From Struthio camelus (Eukaryota; Chordata; Aves; Struthioniformes; Struthionidae): 64,000 nucleotides of DNA. A program made the position numbers and the translations under genes. Positions 1 through 14,500 of the stretch are shown here, piece by piece. Each line of letters starts with the position of its first letter. Within the stretch, counting starts at the first letter, position 1. The stretch lies in NCBI RefSeq assembly GCF_040807025.1, contig NC_090952.1:26719068-26783067 (forward strand), given 5' to 3'. The notes beneath the pieces were generated by a model. It was not told the origin of the DNA. It was given only the letters and a program-made list of their open reading frames with translations, and did no database searches.

Positions 1-2420
1 CAGAGGCGGGTATTCAATCCCTCTGTCAAGATGCCTGTATGACTCAGTCACAGGCACATCCCCAAGGGTTCGCTATTTCGTGCACAGCCCATAAAACAAA
101 AATTTAAGTCAATTCTAAGGATAAGGCTCCATGTTATCACCATGCAAACAGCAATTACAAAGCACAGTCAACAGTGCTATGTAAAACCTTAAGCAGCAAG
201 ATTATTAGTATGTAAAAAGCAAGTGTTTTTATGCACTCCCAGATTTCATGGCAGAAACTGCTCAGTGGCTTTAAATCTCTGTAGATTAACTGTCACTAGT
301 AGCCACTGGCTTTGTTCTCCTCTATAGGAAAAACACAAAGCAAGTACTACCCCATCCCAGCTCCCTCTGTGCCACCTTTCTATAGCTCTCCATTTCAGGG
401 ACACATATATCCCTCATCTCCACGCCAGGTTCCCCCACGGTCTTCTCTCTCCCTAGGCTCTGGGCATCTCCTCAGTCTTCCCTCCTTTTATCCATAATTC
501 CCCTTCTTTACTTATGTTTCTTCATTCTCTTACTTCGAGACATTCGTTCTGAGTACACCTGCACCACAAGCCCCCTTTTCCCTTTTGTCAACGCTCTGCA
601 GTATATGGGTGCAGCATGCAGACCTGTGATGGAAGAGCGATATTGCACTGGGAGGCTTTAATGGCTGTCACCAGCCAAGTCTTCGGCCTGAAGGTAACCA
701 GAAGCTCTGAAACTGCTGGATCTGCTAATTTGATGCTGGAATATCCCTGTGTTCCTCATTTCTTATTTCTGATTCTGAGAACTGATGCCTAAAACACTTC
801 AAGAAATTACAGGCTGACCTGGTGAACCTTTCAAAAGCTGTCATATTACAAAGAGAAATGTGTCAATGACTTGGAAGCTGGCTCCTGCTTCACACAGCCA
901 ACTAGCCTCTATTCACACAGAGACCTCCCTAGTAACTAGGTAAATATTCACATTTTCTCAGGCTGCTGAGGCAACTTTTGTTACTGGACATCTAAAAAAA
1001 TAGGTTCAGGAAAAAATGTACCGTTCTCCTTATTCGGTACAGGTTCCTTGCCAATATTTCCTGTATGTTTTGGAGTACCTCCGGATTCAGGGTATCCTCT
1101 GATTTTTTGTCTGTTACGACAGTCCTGTGGCTGTTGCTGCAAAGGAAAACAGAGTGCCTCAGTTCAGAAGCTATCTAGCGGCACAGCAGGAGCATCCCCA
1201 AAGCCCAGGGTGGTGTCAAGAGCCAGAGAGTCACACCAGCTCTTTCAGAGACCACCATCAGCAGAACAAGCTGACATAACTGTCAGCTACGTCTTTCAGA
1301 CAGAGCTCGTTGCAGACGGGGCATTTGGTATTCACATCAGAGTTGTGCCATCTGTATGCTCCCCGGAGGAAGTGGATAAAAGAGGTGTCGGGAGCCACGG
1401 TAGGGCAAAAACATTTGAGAGATAAGATGGCTGTTCCGACGTGCTAACGTTTGACTCTGCTATCTCAACCCATGCTCATTCGCTGCGCTGTTTCTTTCAG
1501 TAAACGTAAAGGTGCAAAGCCATCAAAAAGTAGTGCAAGTGCCGCTTGCTCAAAGCACCATTTCAGTGTAGCTCTTTGGGAGATACAGGTGCACCTACAG
1601 GCACAAGAACAGAAACTGTGTTTATCAATGCCAGGAGAATGCTTGTCCACCTGCTCATCTTTAAATAGTGTTTACTTTGCGCCTGCCCAGGCTGTTTTTC
1701 CTTCCTATGGTATAGCCAGGCAGGGAAGAGCAGATGAGGCAGAGAAGTGTGCAAGATCTTTTTGGAACAGTTCTCCCCAGCGTGGGAGGGAGGGAGAGGA
1801 AGGAAACAACTGCAAACTCCTGGTGCAAGACCATCCTTAGGAGCCACTGAGAGTCTTTGCAGTCCTACCCCAATGACTCTGGAGGCTCAGAGGTGGGAAA
1901 TACACAGAGTCGATAAAAGTTGCTGTCCTGGCCTTTTATCACCCGATAGAAACTGCACGCAAGGCCTGGGGTTACAGAAATGTAGTTCAGTTGCAGCTAA
2001 CCCTGCTTTCAGATTTATTTCATATTTATTCTGTATGTAGTTACATGACTGAGCAAATCCCTTTCTCTGACAGGTAGCACTCAAAGAAGCTGAAACATCA
2101 GACCTGGTGATTTGGTACACAGGATCCAAAACAAACAGAACATCTACTAAGATTTTGAATGGTTCTAATACAAAATTGATTGTCCATATATTGTGTGTCA
2201 AGTGACTGAGCACCACTTAAATCTTTCCAGAGACATTAAAAAATAAATTATTTCTTTGAGAAAATTTGATTACTCTCAGTCATGGTTTTTCCCTGAGGGC
2301 CAAGATACGTTACAAGCAGGAGAAATTGTGCCCATTGGCTTTCACAAGCAGGGACTTAGTTTCATCAAGATCCTTCTGACATACCATTTCTGCAAACAAG
2401 CTAGAGAGGGGAACACTTAC
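1..2420. other. NHE2-like intron 8, no supported exon
   Basis: Sequence downstream of exon 8 on the minus strand. The remaining tail exons expected for NHE2 (about 200 more residues) are not recognisable here, so they should lie further left. Open frames at 1048-1425 and 1451-1840 show no family features. Confidence 0.6.
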
Positions 2421-2585
2421 AGCAAGGACGGATGAGATGGTGTGTGACCCAACTGCCCTGCTTCAGCTAGTTCAATGGCATGCTTCCGCTCCAGCTTTTC
2501 ATAGAGAAGCACAATGCTTGATTTTGGCTGGTCATACTCTCGAAGCAGGATCTTCTGCAGGTACTTGCTGTTGAAATACTCTAAT
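2421..2585 (-). CDS. SLC9A2-like: NHE2-like exon 8 (CHP-binding region type)
   Basis: Residues 523-577 plus two bases: [36 protein letters not shown], then a diverged [15 protein letters not shown]. This is the amphipathic juxtamembrane region that binds calcineurin B homologous proteins in NHE1 (family knowledge). Acceptor TTCTCAAACAG|ATTAG; donor TTGCT|GTAAGT. Confidence 0.92.
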
Positions 2586-5500
2586 CTGTTTGAGAACGAA
2601 CCAAGACTGTGCTGATGTTGCAAAGTTCTTTGGCTTGAATATGGTCATCAGCCTCATGTCACTATTCCCCAGAACCAAAATGGATTTGAGCCAGCCAGCA
2701 GGTTTATATTCCACGATTACCCCACACTCCATCATATTCTGTTACCTACCTTCCAGAAACTCAGTGGCTTAAGAGGTTGGCCCAGGCCCTTACCATTTTT
2801 GTACTATAATACATGAGCTAAGGTGTTAAAACATATGCAAATGCAATAAAAAGTCCCGAAAATTTATCAGGAACTGCACTAAGCGCTACAAGGAAATAGC
2901 TTAGCCCAAATGGAAGCAACAGGATTTAACACTTTAAGCAGTTTCCATAGTCCCTTTTAATCCATTTCCTTTCATTTTTTTGCTTAAATGCAGCACAATG
3001 CTTGTAAAAAGATCTCTTTGGTATCAAATACCATCACTCAAGTTTGGCTGTTGTTAGCTATACACAAACTTACCTGTACTGCACGGCAAAGAGCCGGCCA
3101 GGCAGTCCTCGGGTGCCAGCGATTTCAATACCCTCTAGTGGTACTTCGAAAAACTGTCACTCGTAAGAAAATACCTGTCAGCTGCATTAGGCAGAAGCCT
3201 TACTATGAATTTAGGTGAATCTGGGTTTGTACAGCCAAATACTTAAAGCTGGCAGATTGTTTGTTAGCGGTATATTTTAAGCTTTTTTGTCTTTTTTTTT
3301 TTTTTCAGAAAGAAAGTTCTCCTGCGTGTACCACCTACCAGAACTGAACGAAAACTGGGCATTTTGCTACAGAGGTCCCTCGTGCTAGCCTGTCACTTGT
3401 CAGTCCGCACCAAAGAGTTGCACCTCCAGCTGATGCAAGGTCATATCGTACTCTTAACTTTGCCCATATTGGGTGGGGGCGCTCCCCCTCCCCACGGCTG
3501 GGCCAGGCTGCCCCTCCGGCCGCTGGCGCGACACAGGCCGCGGGTAGCGCTGGCACGACGGGCGCAGCCCTTTCTTTTATTTCAGCAGATTTCTTTAGGC
3601 GAGGGGAAAACATCATAGGAGAGGAGAAAGGAGTGGTTTTAGGGTGAAGCACAACCTGCGACCTGCAAGCAGGGAAGGAGAGAGTTTCCTGCCCTATTCA
3701 GCGTCAGTGTCTCGACAGCCTGGTCTCACCTTGTTGCCCAAGGAAAAGCTGCCCACTCTTCCTCTGCTTTATGGCACAAGGATGAATAAGGCTCAGCTAT
3801 CCACAGTGGAAACTTAACGGAATAGAAACCAGATTCATTCTTTTCGACACATGTATACAGTTGTATTTTTGGCAAATCCTTACTTGTCTTTCCAGTAATA
3901 CTGTCCCCAGTGTCCAGATATATCTTCTATGCCAGCCAGCAAATGATCCAAGAACTAAAGAGAAGAGAGGATTTTGCTATACACTAGTTGCATGTATTGC
4001 ATACGTGATGAACTCAGTTAGCAAACATCAAAAGCCAGCAGACAAAAACGCGGGACATTTCCAGCTAGGTACACAGCTCCAGTAAACAAGAGCAGGAGCT
4101 GTTGGCCTAATTCCCCATTCAATCATACACGTGTATTCCTTGGTTCTGGAGTACAATAAGTGATTTGGCTGCTTTCTTTGAGGTCTGTGCAAGCAAAGAG
4201 TAATCGCTGAGGGATATGGATCTGTTCTTTATGAAATGTAGCGGTTGGCTAACGGCCTGCATGTCCTGGATACTGGGGCTTGATAAGCAGGCAATTCTCA
4301 TGCTGTATGTTTTGAGGACAATTTGTCTCAAGAGGAAGCTATCCTCAGTATATAGATGTAGATAACTTAGGAGTGAAGTTTCCACCTGAATAATAACTAC
4401 TGCCTTTCCTCATATACTCCCCAAAAAATAAAATCATCGACCACATTACGCCTTATATAAAAATGTTGTTATTGTTTAAAATTTGATTAAAAATCCCAAG
4501 CAGGTTGATTTTTCACCTTTAAGTTAAATCTCTGCAATTTCTCCAATTGTTTTCCCTCCTACTGGCATCTCTAAACATGGAGGGGGCTCTGCTCTACCAC
4601 TGCTCACTACCCCTTCACACTCAAGTGCTGATGTTTCTGAGCTTCCTCCAAGTTTTTATGGTCGGGAGCAGAGTCAAGTGTGCATAACATGTCAGCACCC
4701 AGTCTTCCCCATCCTGCAGCTCTTCCAAGGCTCAAAGCAGCCAGCTAACACGACTGCACAGCTGATGGCCTCTGCCTTTCTGAGATCCTTTTTCAGTCAC
4801 ACTAACCTAATTCAGCTGAGTTACCGTGACATAAAAACAGATTTCTATGGGTCAAGACAGGGCTTCCCAAGGTTCTTTTGGAGGTGCGTTTCATTAGATC
4901 TCATGCTGCAAAACACGCATTTCTCGCATCTGTAATGTTTGGATTTTCCCTTTAGTCAGTAATGGCGAGTGCTCATAAGGCAGACGAGATCCTCTCTACT
5001 AGACAGTGATTAGCTTGAGTACCAGACACCTCATCCCCACTGGTTTGAATATGTGAGGGAAACAAATGTATTAATACTTGATCACAATTGATCTCATCAA
5101 AACCTGGGAGGAGAGGTGTCTGCAGAGAATTCGTTTGTGACCTCCGTATTTGTCACATGAGAATCAGACACTACAGATACCAGAAAGGAAATTTCTGACG
5201 ATCGCTACCGCTGGCATGCACATGCACACCGCTATCAGCGGGACGCCTGCAGTAGCGCGCTACCCCAGCAGTGTGGTTAGACGTAGCCTAGGACAAATCC
5301 TGCGCTACCTCAGCTGGACTGCTCCCAACATCTGAGCTGGCTTGTGTGGAGCTGGTTCAAGCATTTCACCCGAGTCAGGTGGCTAGTGGTGAACTGCTTA
5401 CTCTTGCAAGTGCTGGATTGCATCTCTCAGTAGGAATGGTAAAACCAGGACTCAAGACTGAATGTCATGAGTATCTGGATGAAGAAATAAATCTGAGGAA

Positions 5501-8500
5501 GAAAGCTTCTGGCTTCCTGAGTGCCTGCCTTCTGACTATCGGCATTGTTACCCTGTCTACTTAACTTAATTGGTACATAGCAATTTTCAGCTCACATTTC
5601 CCAATAAACACCTTTCCAGAGATGATTTAATATTCGTACACTAACAAAAGAAGAAAGCATTCTCTGTTCATTATACAAAAAGCCTCTTCAGCCCACTGAA
5701 CTGTTTTATTAACCTTAGACAAAGCCCTGTAATACAACCTAATTCCGAGGACACCAAACTTTTTTTTCCAAATGTCCTCAGATCTGATGTCTTTATTTCT
5801 AGCTCCCAAAAAAGAAGGCAAAAGCATTCCTGAAGAAGAAATACTTATAGAAATATGACTGGTCATAAACAATTATATTCAGAACCAGTATTTTACACTG
5901 AACACAGTGAATAACACTGAAAACAGTGAATATCACCTTATTAAAAGTCCCATGCCATTGCACCTGATCAGACTGCAAGGACCTGGACTGAATGACACAT
6001 GGTGCAAACTCTCTCTGATTTTTTTCTTGGTGCATTGACAGTGCTTAGAGGGGCATTTAACTAAGCTTGCTTTCAGCAATTCAAAGTCACAGCTAAGTGT
6101 GAAGAATACCCAGCTTTCTCATGGAGTTGAATCATTCTACGGAAGAGTCTTCTTTAGTTGAAGAAGACAAAGGCCACCTTTGGATGCTGAGAGCAAGGTG
6201 AAATGAATTCCACCCTCGGGTATGGCGACGGCACTGTTTCCCTCCAGTATAGCGCTTGCCTTATCTTCCCTCCCTCCCTTATTTTTAATTGTTTGCAAAA
6301 ATAATACAAACGGGTGGTGGCATCTGATAAAGAGGTGTCTGACCTGCCACCTGCAACAATTCAGATTTTTTTTAGCATGACTGGCTCTCCCTTTAAATAG
6401 AGTACTTTCCCAAATGTATTAATTTCCAAAACACTTTGGGACCGGTACTAGCCTATGCAAAGGTCTCTATTTTTTTTTTTCAGTGCCACAGAGAGGCTCT
6501 AAAGTTGACTGAATATTTTCCTTAAAAGTTTCTTAGACGAAAACAAAGGAGCCAACTCTGTGCCACCTCTCCCTGGCCCCTCAGTGTAAAGCTGGTCAGG
6601 ACTGAAGAGTCTGCCAGAGCACACTGCACACCGATTATCTTCGGCAGCTCAGCAGAGCTCTGACCTGGCCAGCTTTAGAAAGCTACTTTAGCTTCTCACA
6701 AGAGCACACAGTTGTGCAGTTTGGCCAGCCTAGCTTATCCTGAAGAATACGTGATCCATTAGATCACAGAAACGGCCTAGAAGTACATGAACTTATTTTG
6801 ATCACTGCTGATAGGGTAGTACCGCACTGACAAAAGAGTCACTCCACCTCTCATGAAGCTTTAATCCCTCAAACTACTGCATTTTAGCGACTATCACTAC
6901 TATGCCATGTCCCATAAAGCAAAACTGGAACATATTAAAATGCAGCGTCCTTCAGGCACACTGCCGTTTCAGAAGGGCTGTAGGCTATAGCACAGCACAT
7001 TGCAAAGCTTTGGCCACGTACTGATGGGTGGGTCACTTACCCGAATATGAATCTGCTCTCCCACTGTGGGAGCACTCTCTCTTTTCTTCTTAACATGCAA
7101 CAAGTCAACGAGAGGACGGATGGTCATTCCCTGCAGCATAACCACAAGCACAGAAATCAGGCTTCCTTCACATTAAGTCCGACTTGCATGTATTCTAGAG
7201 GCACTCGCACTGTCCTTTTTGGAGCAAAATCACCAGCATGGATATGAACAACCGCCACCCCCATCTCTGCAGCAAGAATGATGGCTTCTCTGTCAGGACA
7301 AGGCCTACTCTTTCACACAGCACCTCTCCTCAGATCTTTTTTATTAGGAAGAGGTTATCGATGAAGCTTTGAAACGTCTGCAAACTCTATTCACCCAACT
7401 GTGATCCAAAAAATTTTCTTTGCTCATGGAGAGCTACGGTAACAGTTTGTCAGCAGGAACTCACACACTCGCAGTCTTTAGGATGGGAGAAGGCAGAGAG
7501 GAGCGCTGTTATGCTCTCCTAATCTGGCTTCTAGCATCTCAGAGACCACAGAAGTGCAACCAATAATTTCAGGATCAAGCCTGTGACTAGTTATTGCCGC
7601 AGCCTACCAGACAGAAAGAGGCTTGAAACGTGCAGTGTTCAAACGCACGAAACGATGATAGTCCTCAGAACTTCACAGCACACAGCCGCTGTCAAGGCTC
7701 GCCCACACTGAAGGGGGTGACGTTTGCTAACTTTCTGAGTATTGTGTGTCACAGATCGTTGCTCCAAAGATCTTTGATCATCAGCCAGTAGCTAAGTTTA
7801 CTAATCAAAGTATCCACCCGGTGGGAAGGGCCAAGGGAAGAGTTCTAACGTCCTTTAAGCCTCACGAGGGAACTTGTAAAATGCTGCTATGATGCACTTC
7901 TTAGTCTTCCTTATGTAGGAAATGATTTTTCTAGGATATGTTTACAGCAAAAGTGATTGAGAAGTTGATGATTATGTCTTCTGAATGCCACAAGTGTTGG
8001 CACAGTGGAGAGTTGAACGCTTTTTTAACTACAAAAACAATTAATGTCTCATTTTAATTGCTAATAGCAATAAAAATGCATCATTATTCAGAGTAAATAA
8101 CATAAATTTAACATATTTAGAAATAATAGATATTTAAAAAATTAAATAGAACCCATGTAATTTGGTCTCTGTCTTGACTAGATAATCAGTTATGTTTGTT
8201 TTCATTCTGAAGTGGCATTGTGGAGTTTTTTTGACCAGGACTCTCAAATTCACAAACACCCCTGCACCCCAATTTCTTTGTACCATTTTTACGTCAGGAG
8301 CATCAGGGGAATCTCACAGGTCATTTCTAGACCATCAGATAGCTACACACTCATAGATCTCCTACGACTTCAGGACGGTTTCTTACAGAAACACTCCTCT
8401 ACCCGTGAAGGATAACTTGCCAGGAGCATATCACACAACACTGGCGACCGTACTATGGCTCACACAAAGTTTTCCTACTGATAACGATCCAGTAGCTAGT

Positions 8501-11500
8501 GGGTAAGTGTGGGCACCACCCAAAAAACTCTTCACAACGATTATATCTATTAATAATTTCAAAGAGGTCAGAGGCCAATAGGCTGAAAGAGTGAACTTTA
8601 AATGGAGAACGTGGTATTTAATTTTTAAACCACATTGAAAGAAAGAACAATGAGGGCCTTTTCTGACATTCCAGACAAGCCCACAGCTCTTTTGAGGACT
8701 TTCTGGTCTAAGTGGCATATATCCAGGCCTGTCTGGAACCACTGAGTACTTGACAATTGCTCGGTCAACCTTCTCAAAATTATTAACCAGGCCTGTTGTG
8801 GGAAGAGACTTATGCAACTGGTTTAAAAAGACCAAAACAGCCATATTTCCTGGGTTATATCACACACTGATAGATTCATGTATGGACATGTCTGACTGCC
8901 TACATTTTTGGTTTTTAGTCTGTGTAGCAAGAATCTTTTCAGACAACATTATCAGGATATCCAAGAAAATGAAGTGGATGTGTATTCCCTCCCACAAGAC
9001 ACCTTGCTGGCCATACACCAACATATAAGAGCCTGGATCACCTCTCCGACAGCTTCTATCCAGTGTTAACACAGAAAAGCTCTCTTGAAGTGAGTACTAA
9101 TGCCACTGTGAATATAAAGAAAACTTGCTGCAAAACAAACCAAACCAAAAGCCCACTATCCACAGAAGTTGTTTTGTAGCCAGTTTTTCACTTGTTCTTT
9201 CCACCCAAAGTGAAATGCAACATGAAGGACACTTGAATGTTAAAGATATCCATTCCTCAAATCCTTCATCCACTAATGTGGCTGGCAGTAGTCCCGTTCA
9301 CTTCAAAAGCTGTAGGACGGATTTGAAAACCCAGGTTTCTAAAGGTTTACCTTAACATCTGCATCTATTATTTTTACCTTTTTTTTTTTTTTTTTAAATA
9401 ATGCTGAGCTATAGCAAGGTTTTTCTGGTATAGCTTTTAAGCAAGTTTACATATTTTTTTCATTCTTGTGGTGGTCTCAGCTACACAATGCTGCAGGTAT
9501 CTGGAATCTGAGCATGGTCTGTCTTTATAGATGCTATATTCCTAGTGAATGGCTGAAGGTCAAGGGGTCGTCCCGTTGACACGTACCCATGGGGGATGCT
9601 CTTTAACTCTCACCCTTTAGCATGGAGATGACATCACCAGTTGAGCTTTGAGGTTACACAAAAGCCCTTTCCCAGTCCTGGGAAGGATTTTCCGAAGCTT
9701 CCGCAGAAAGGAGCTGCTGCCTTAGAACAACCTTTGTCTGAGACTCAAGAGCGTCTCTGCATGAACGGACGTGCCTAGTGACCGTATCTTTTCAATTTCT
9801 GACCCACATTTGCATCTTAAAACTTGTCAACCTCCACCTAACTACAGTCTCCCTGCCCCCCGGCCCCTGCTCATGCCTTTCAGTCTGCAACAGGAGGCCC
9901 GAAAACTGCCTCGTCCAGCTGCCCTGTGTGACTCAGCTCCAGGCCTATTGGCACATCACACTCATTATTGATTTTGTCGGCAAGTAACTTGGATTAGGAG
10001 GATGTGAAGAAGTTCTGCTGCACAGAGTCAATCCCAGAAGGAATCTGTGCCCCCTCTGCATGGCCTGAGTCACAAATGACAGACCGAGGGGTTCAACAGA
10101 GGCCAAGTGGAAGGAATTCGCTGTCACAGGGTGTCGCTCAGCCATGAGGCCACTTTGCAGCTGTCACCGTGACCTCAAGCTTTCTGAAGCCCCAACAGCT
10201 GCTTCATACCTTCTGTCTGATGGCAGGCAAGGGGGCTGAGGGGTGGAAGGAGGAGGAGGGCAGGCCCTGGGTCAGTGAATCTGCATGGACCTTGCGCACT
10301 TGAGTGAAGGAAGCTCCCATGGAGTTTTTCTATATGCCATTATTGCATATTCACCACCCACTCGCTTGCTTCATCTCCCGTGGTGACCTGCTTAGTCTGT
10401 ACTGTTTGCATTGCAGGAGGTGACAGTATCAGTCACCGTTTTGTACTTCCCTTAATCGCTCAGTCTGCAATAAAAAGTTTGACCTTAACTCCATGCTTTT
10501 GAGGACAGAGTATGTTAGGCAGACTTCAGTCTTGCTCTTTTCTGGATCAGGTGGCCCTCATTTTTAATCACATTCTCGTTTGAAGCCCAGGCCTAGCAGA
10601 GTTTGGAAGGAGAACTAAAGCAGGTGCATTTCAGAGAAACGGGAACTCTGGAAGGAGCCCTGCCACTACAGGCTTGCTCCTGCTTTCAGCGCCCGGTTAG
10701 CAAAGCAAAGAACAGCAAAGAAACAGATCCAAAAATTTTAGCGCGTAGAAATTTCCAGGAGTGTTTTTAACCACTAGATGTCATCGCAATGCCAAGAGCT
10801 GCGTCCGTGATGCGTGCAGCTCCCAGTGAACGGCAGAGCCTGCTTCAGGAGACCCTTGAAGCAAAATAATTCCTTTAAATCTCAGCCTGTGCTTCAGGGG
10901 CAGAAAACCTTTTGCTTTCACATATCTGGAGGTGTCTTAATTCAGTATCAGTTATAAATAAAGGCAATCTATTAGTAATGAGAGAAACACCAGTGAAATA
11001 GCAGAAACACGTTCACAGGAAAACTCCAAGGTAACTTTCTGAAGGTAACTTCTACAAACTTTCTGCTGGGACCCATTTTAGCAAAACCAACATCTATTTC
11101 CTGTTGGAGTTCCAGGATTCTCCTGCCGGACTCTGAAGCAAAACCTGCTTCAGAGTCGTATCGGTAGAAACGGCAATAGGACAGATGAAAGCTTCAGTTC
11201 ACTGGAAACCCACGGCAGATGCGCCATTAAAACAGAACAAAACAGGACGGAAGTAGATTTTGAACCTTGACTGGTCTCATTTTTGGTATCTCTTATCTTT
11301 CGGGAGAAGGGACAACTGCATGTTCATCCTTCTACTTCAGTGGTTACAGAGCACAAACATAAAGCACCTGATCCAAAACAGCAACAGGTATAAAAGATTC
11401 AGTTATAAAAGAAGAAATCAGAAGGAAATAAACAATAAATAAAATGTGCTATGATTTTACTGGCTTCTGATTGTCCTTGCTTTTATAACAAGTAACACAC

Positions 11501-14500
11501 CCCAAATTTTTTCCAGTGGAAGAGTTAAAGCTATCCCCTTCCTTCTGAGTCATCAAAAAATAACTACAGCTGCTTTACTGCATGAATGTGAGAACATCCC
11601 AGACACATATACAAAACATTTTCATAAGCAACTAATGATTATGGTTGCTTCAGTTGTTGGATGCCTCAATAAAATGGGACTCTCTCTCAGAAAATGAGAA
11701 GACTGCACTCCTTCAAAATCAGACCCTTTAAGTTGTCCCTCTCTGAAAGGCCGAAACTGAGATGACCAAAACCATAAGCCACTTTTCAAATTCTTGCTGC
11801 CCGTGTTCAGTGAGTCTGGAATATTTCCACTATCTTCCAGCTTCTCGCCTTTGGAAATATGAAAACTGACCTCCTTTACAGCATGGCTCAGCAGGCAGTG
11901 TTTCAGTTCATAACTCATTTCGCAAGGCCTGCAATAACAGGTGGCTCTTACCTTGCTCAAATAGTAAACTGTCTATGGAGTTTTATTTGGTGTTGGCTAT
12001 GCTCCCACATAAAACATGTAAAGGTACCACTTCAGAGGGGAAGTCTATGCTAGCGTTGTTCTTCCAAATTTTCACCACTGCTACCCCAGAAATGCTGGAC
12101 CGGATCAAAGGTGGGACATGTTATCAAGGAAAATGCTACACTACATGTTGTATGTCAACAGTTATTAAATCAGCTTCACAAATGCATGATGCAGTCTCAC
12201 ACCTTCTGCCTCTTTCAGTAATAATTTTAAAATTTTATATACTTAGCCACTTGATGTAGGGAAAGTCCTAATGACCAGTAAATTCCTGTATTCATTATAT
12301 TGTGCATCAAATCTAATGGTTTAGATTTCAGGTTATTCGCCTGAAAAAAAAATTTTTTTTGGTGGTTTTCTACCTCTGTTGGTGATATGCTTTCATACTG
12401 AGAGTATTTTTACCTGTACGAACACGGTGAAGAGGATGACAACAGTTGTTGCTGCAATGAAGAGCTTCTTTCTGTGAAAGTCAGGAAGCAAGAAAACCAA
12501 AGAGAAACAGATTGCGCCTCGGAGACCTCCATATGCTATAATAAATTGGTCTTTGCTGGTCACAGTGTTGACATGAAATCTGTTCACAAAGAAAGTCAGC
12601 ACAAGAACCCCTGAAAAGCAGGAAAGAAGATAGAAACTGATCAAACAAAAATAGAAATTAGATAAAACTCTGAAGAGAATGATATATTTTGCAGTAAAAC
12701 ACCATTAGAGTGGGAAGCACTAATCATTGAGAACTGGTCAGGGACAAAGGTGATAACATACAACATATTCTCAGTGCCACTGACTTTCCCTCTAATCTGC
12801 TTCAATGGGTTTAAATCTAACCCGTTTGGTTAGAAACCTTTGCCCCAGATGTTTCTGGATTGAGGGAATACAACAAACGCCATCGACTGGCCACAGTTGG
12901 TTGGGCTTCGTACAACTATAAAATTTTAGGTAACTCATCTTGTAGCAACTTCTCTTGGCTTGTTTTCGGTTTCGTGCTGATCACAGTCCACTTAGGAAAC
13001 CGGAGCTTCCTTCAGAACGACTCTGAGCTCTGCAAGGGATTTTAGTATTAGCCCTCTCCCATGACCAAGGTTTCCCAGAACATACAGTTTGCTTTTGAGT
13101 AAGTGTCAGCTTAATATTGAACAAACAATAACTCTTGGCAGCATAAGACATATTAGTATATATATTTCAATGGTAGTTAATTAAAATTTGGTAGGGTAAC
13201 TCTTATGGTCATGCGCCAGCCCAAATATGACATTGACTAGTAATAATGATATAGCTCCAGATTCTGAGAATCTAATTGAAATATTAATTGATTTATTCTA
13301 ATCAGTAATAACAAATGATTGAATTGGTTGGGTTATAAACATGCTCTTGAGGGAAATTGTCAATAATAATTTGGTTACAAGTTACTTCCCCATTTTGAAG
13401 TTTCCAAGCAATAGCCAAGACGCTCTAAATATTTGTTAAATATTCTACCCACATTAACGTTGTCGCTTCAGGATTTTCCCACTCATTAAGATTTATACTG
13501 TGTGAGTTTAGACTATGTAAGATGCTATAGCAACTGATGTAATTTATAATCTTCTGCAAACATCTAAACATATGCATAAAGCTACAGAAAGTCAGAGAGG
13601 GGACTAGTGATGTGACAATATCCATTTGACAGACATCTGCTTATATATCCAACACTTTACAGCCTGCTTCAGAGCTCCCTAGAACCTGTGTTAATAAGGA
13701 TTTGCTTGAATGAAGTCAAAGGACACTGTGCAAGTGAGATGAAAATTAGGCCTTGAATTTGTAAGCAGTATCTGATCTTAATATCAACTGATATGATAAA
13801 CATTTCATTTTCTGAAGAATAACGGCCATTCTGAGAGCTGATGACACAGACTGTCATTGACTTCTGCTAGGAGTTAGTTCAACCCACATTATTATTGATT
13901 TTCTAAAGGGCGTTTGTAAAGTGTCACCGAAGAAATAAACTTCAAAAATAGTGCATATGTAAAATACACCTTCCCACACACAGAAACTAAAAATAACCAA
14001 ACTTCAATCATACAGCAGAATAGTTTAAAGAAAACTAAAAAAAAAAAAAATCTGGGGACACAGAAATAGTGAACTCAGTTAATCGAACCTGGCAATACTT
14101 TCCCAGCTCTTGGAGTACTGTGGAACTGGTGCCAGGAAGAACAGATGATGTGAAGTACTTCGGTTTCAAGGTTCTTGGTAACTTTTAGCTCAAACAAATG
14201 CTGTGTAGTAACATATTTTCACAGAGAAACAGGAGCCAAATGGAACCGCCAGTTCACACACAAATTATTTTAACGAGGAAGGAAAGGCTGGTAATAGGTA
14301 GCTCTCCTAGGCCTAAACGCACACCTCATACCAGAGCTTTAGCTATTGTTAGCTCAGGCAGCACCACTGATTTAAAGGAACAAAATCTACTTGAGTGGAT
14401 ACCCTGGTCTTTGTCTTAACTTAATCCTTCTTCATAAATTGCTGTTAGCGTTCCCTACAGTAACTCAAGGCCGGTGTTTCCCAAGACATAACATACAATC

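Noticed and set aside
2100-2165. Minus-strand VYQITR resembling the LYQIRQR block of the NHE tail
   Set aside because: The residues before it match only in another frame, the spacing is wrong and the would-be donor (GTCTGA) is poor.
8431-8844. A 137-codon minus-strand frame with good start context in an exchanger intron
   Set aside because: No family resemblance; it sits inside a normally spliced intron. Length alone is not enough.
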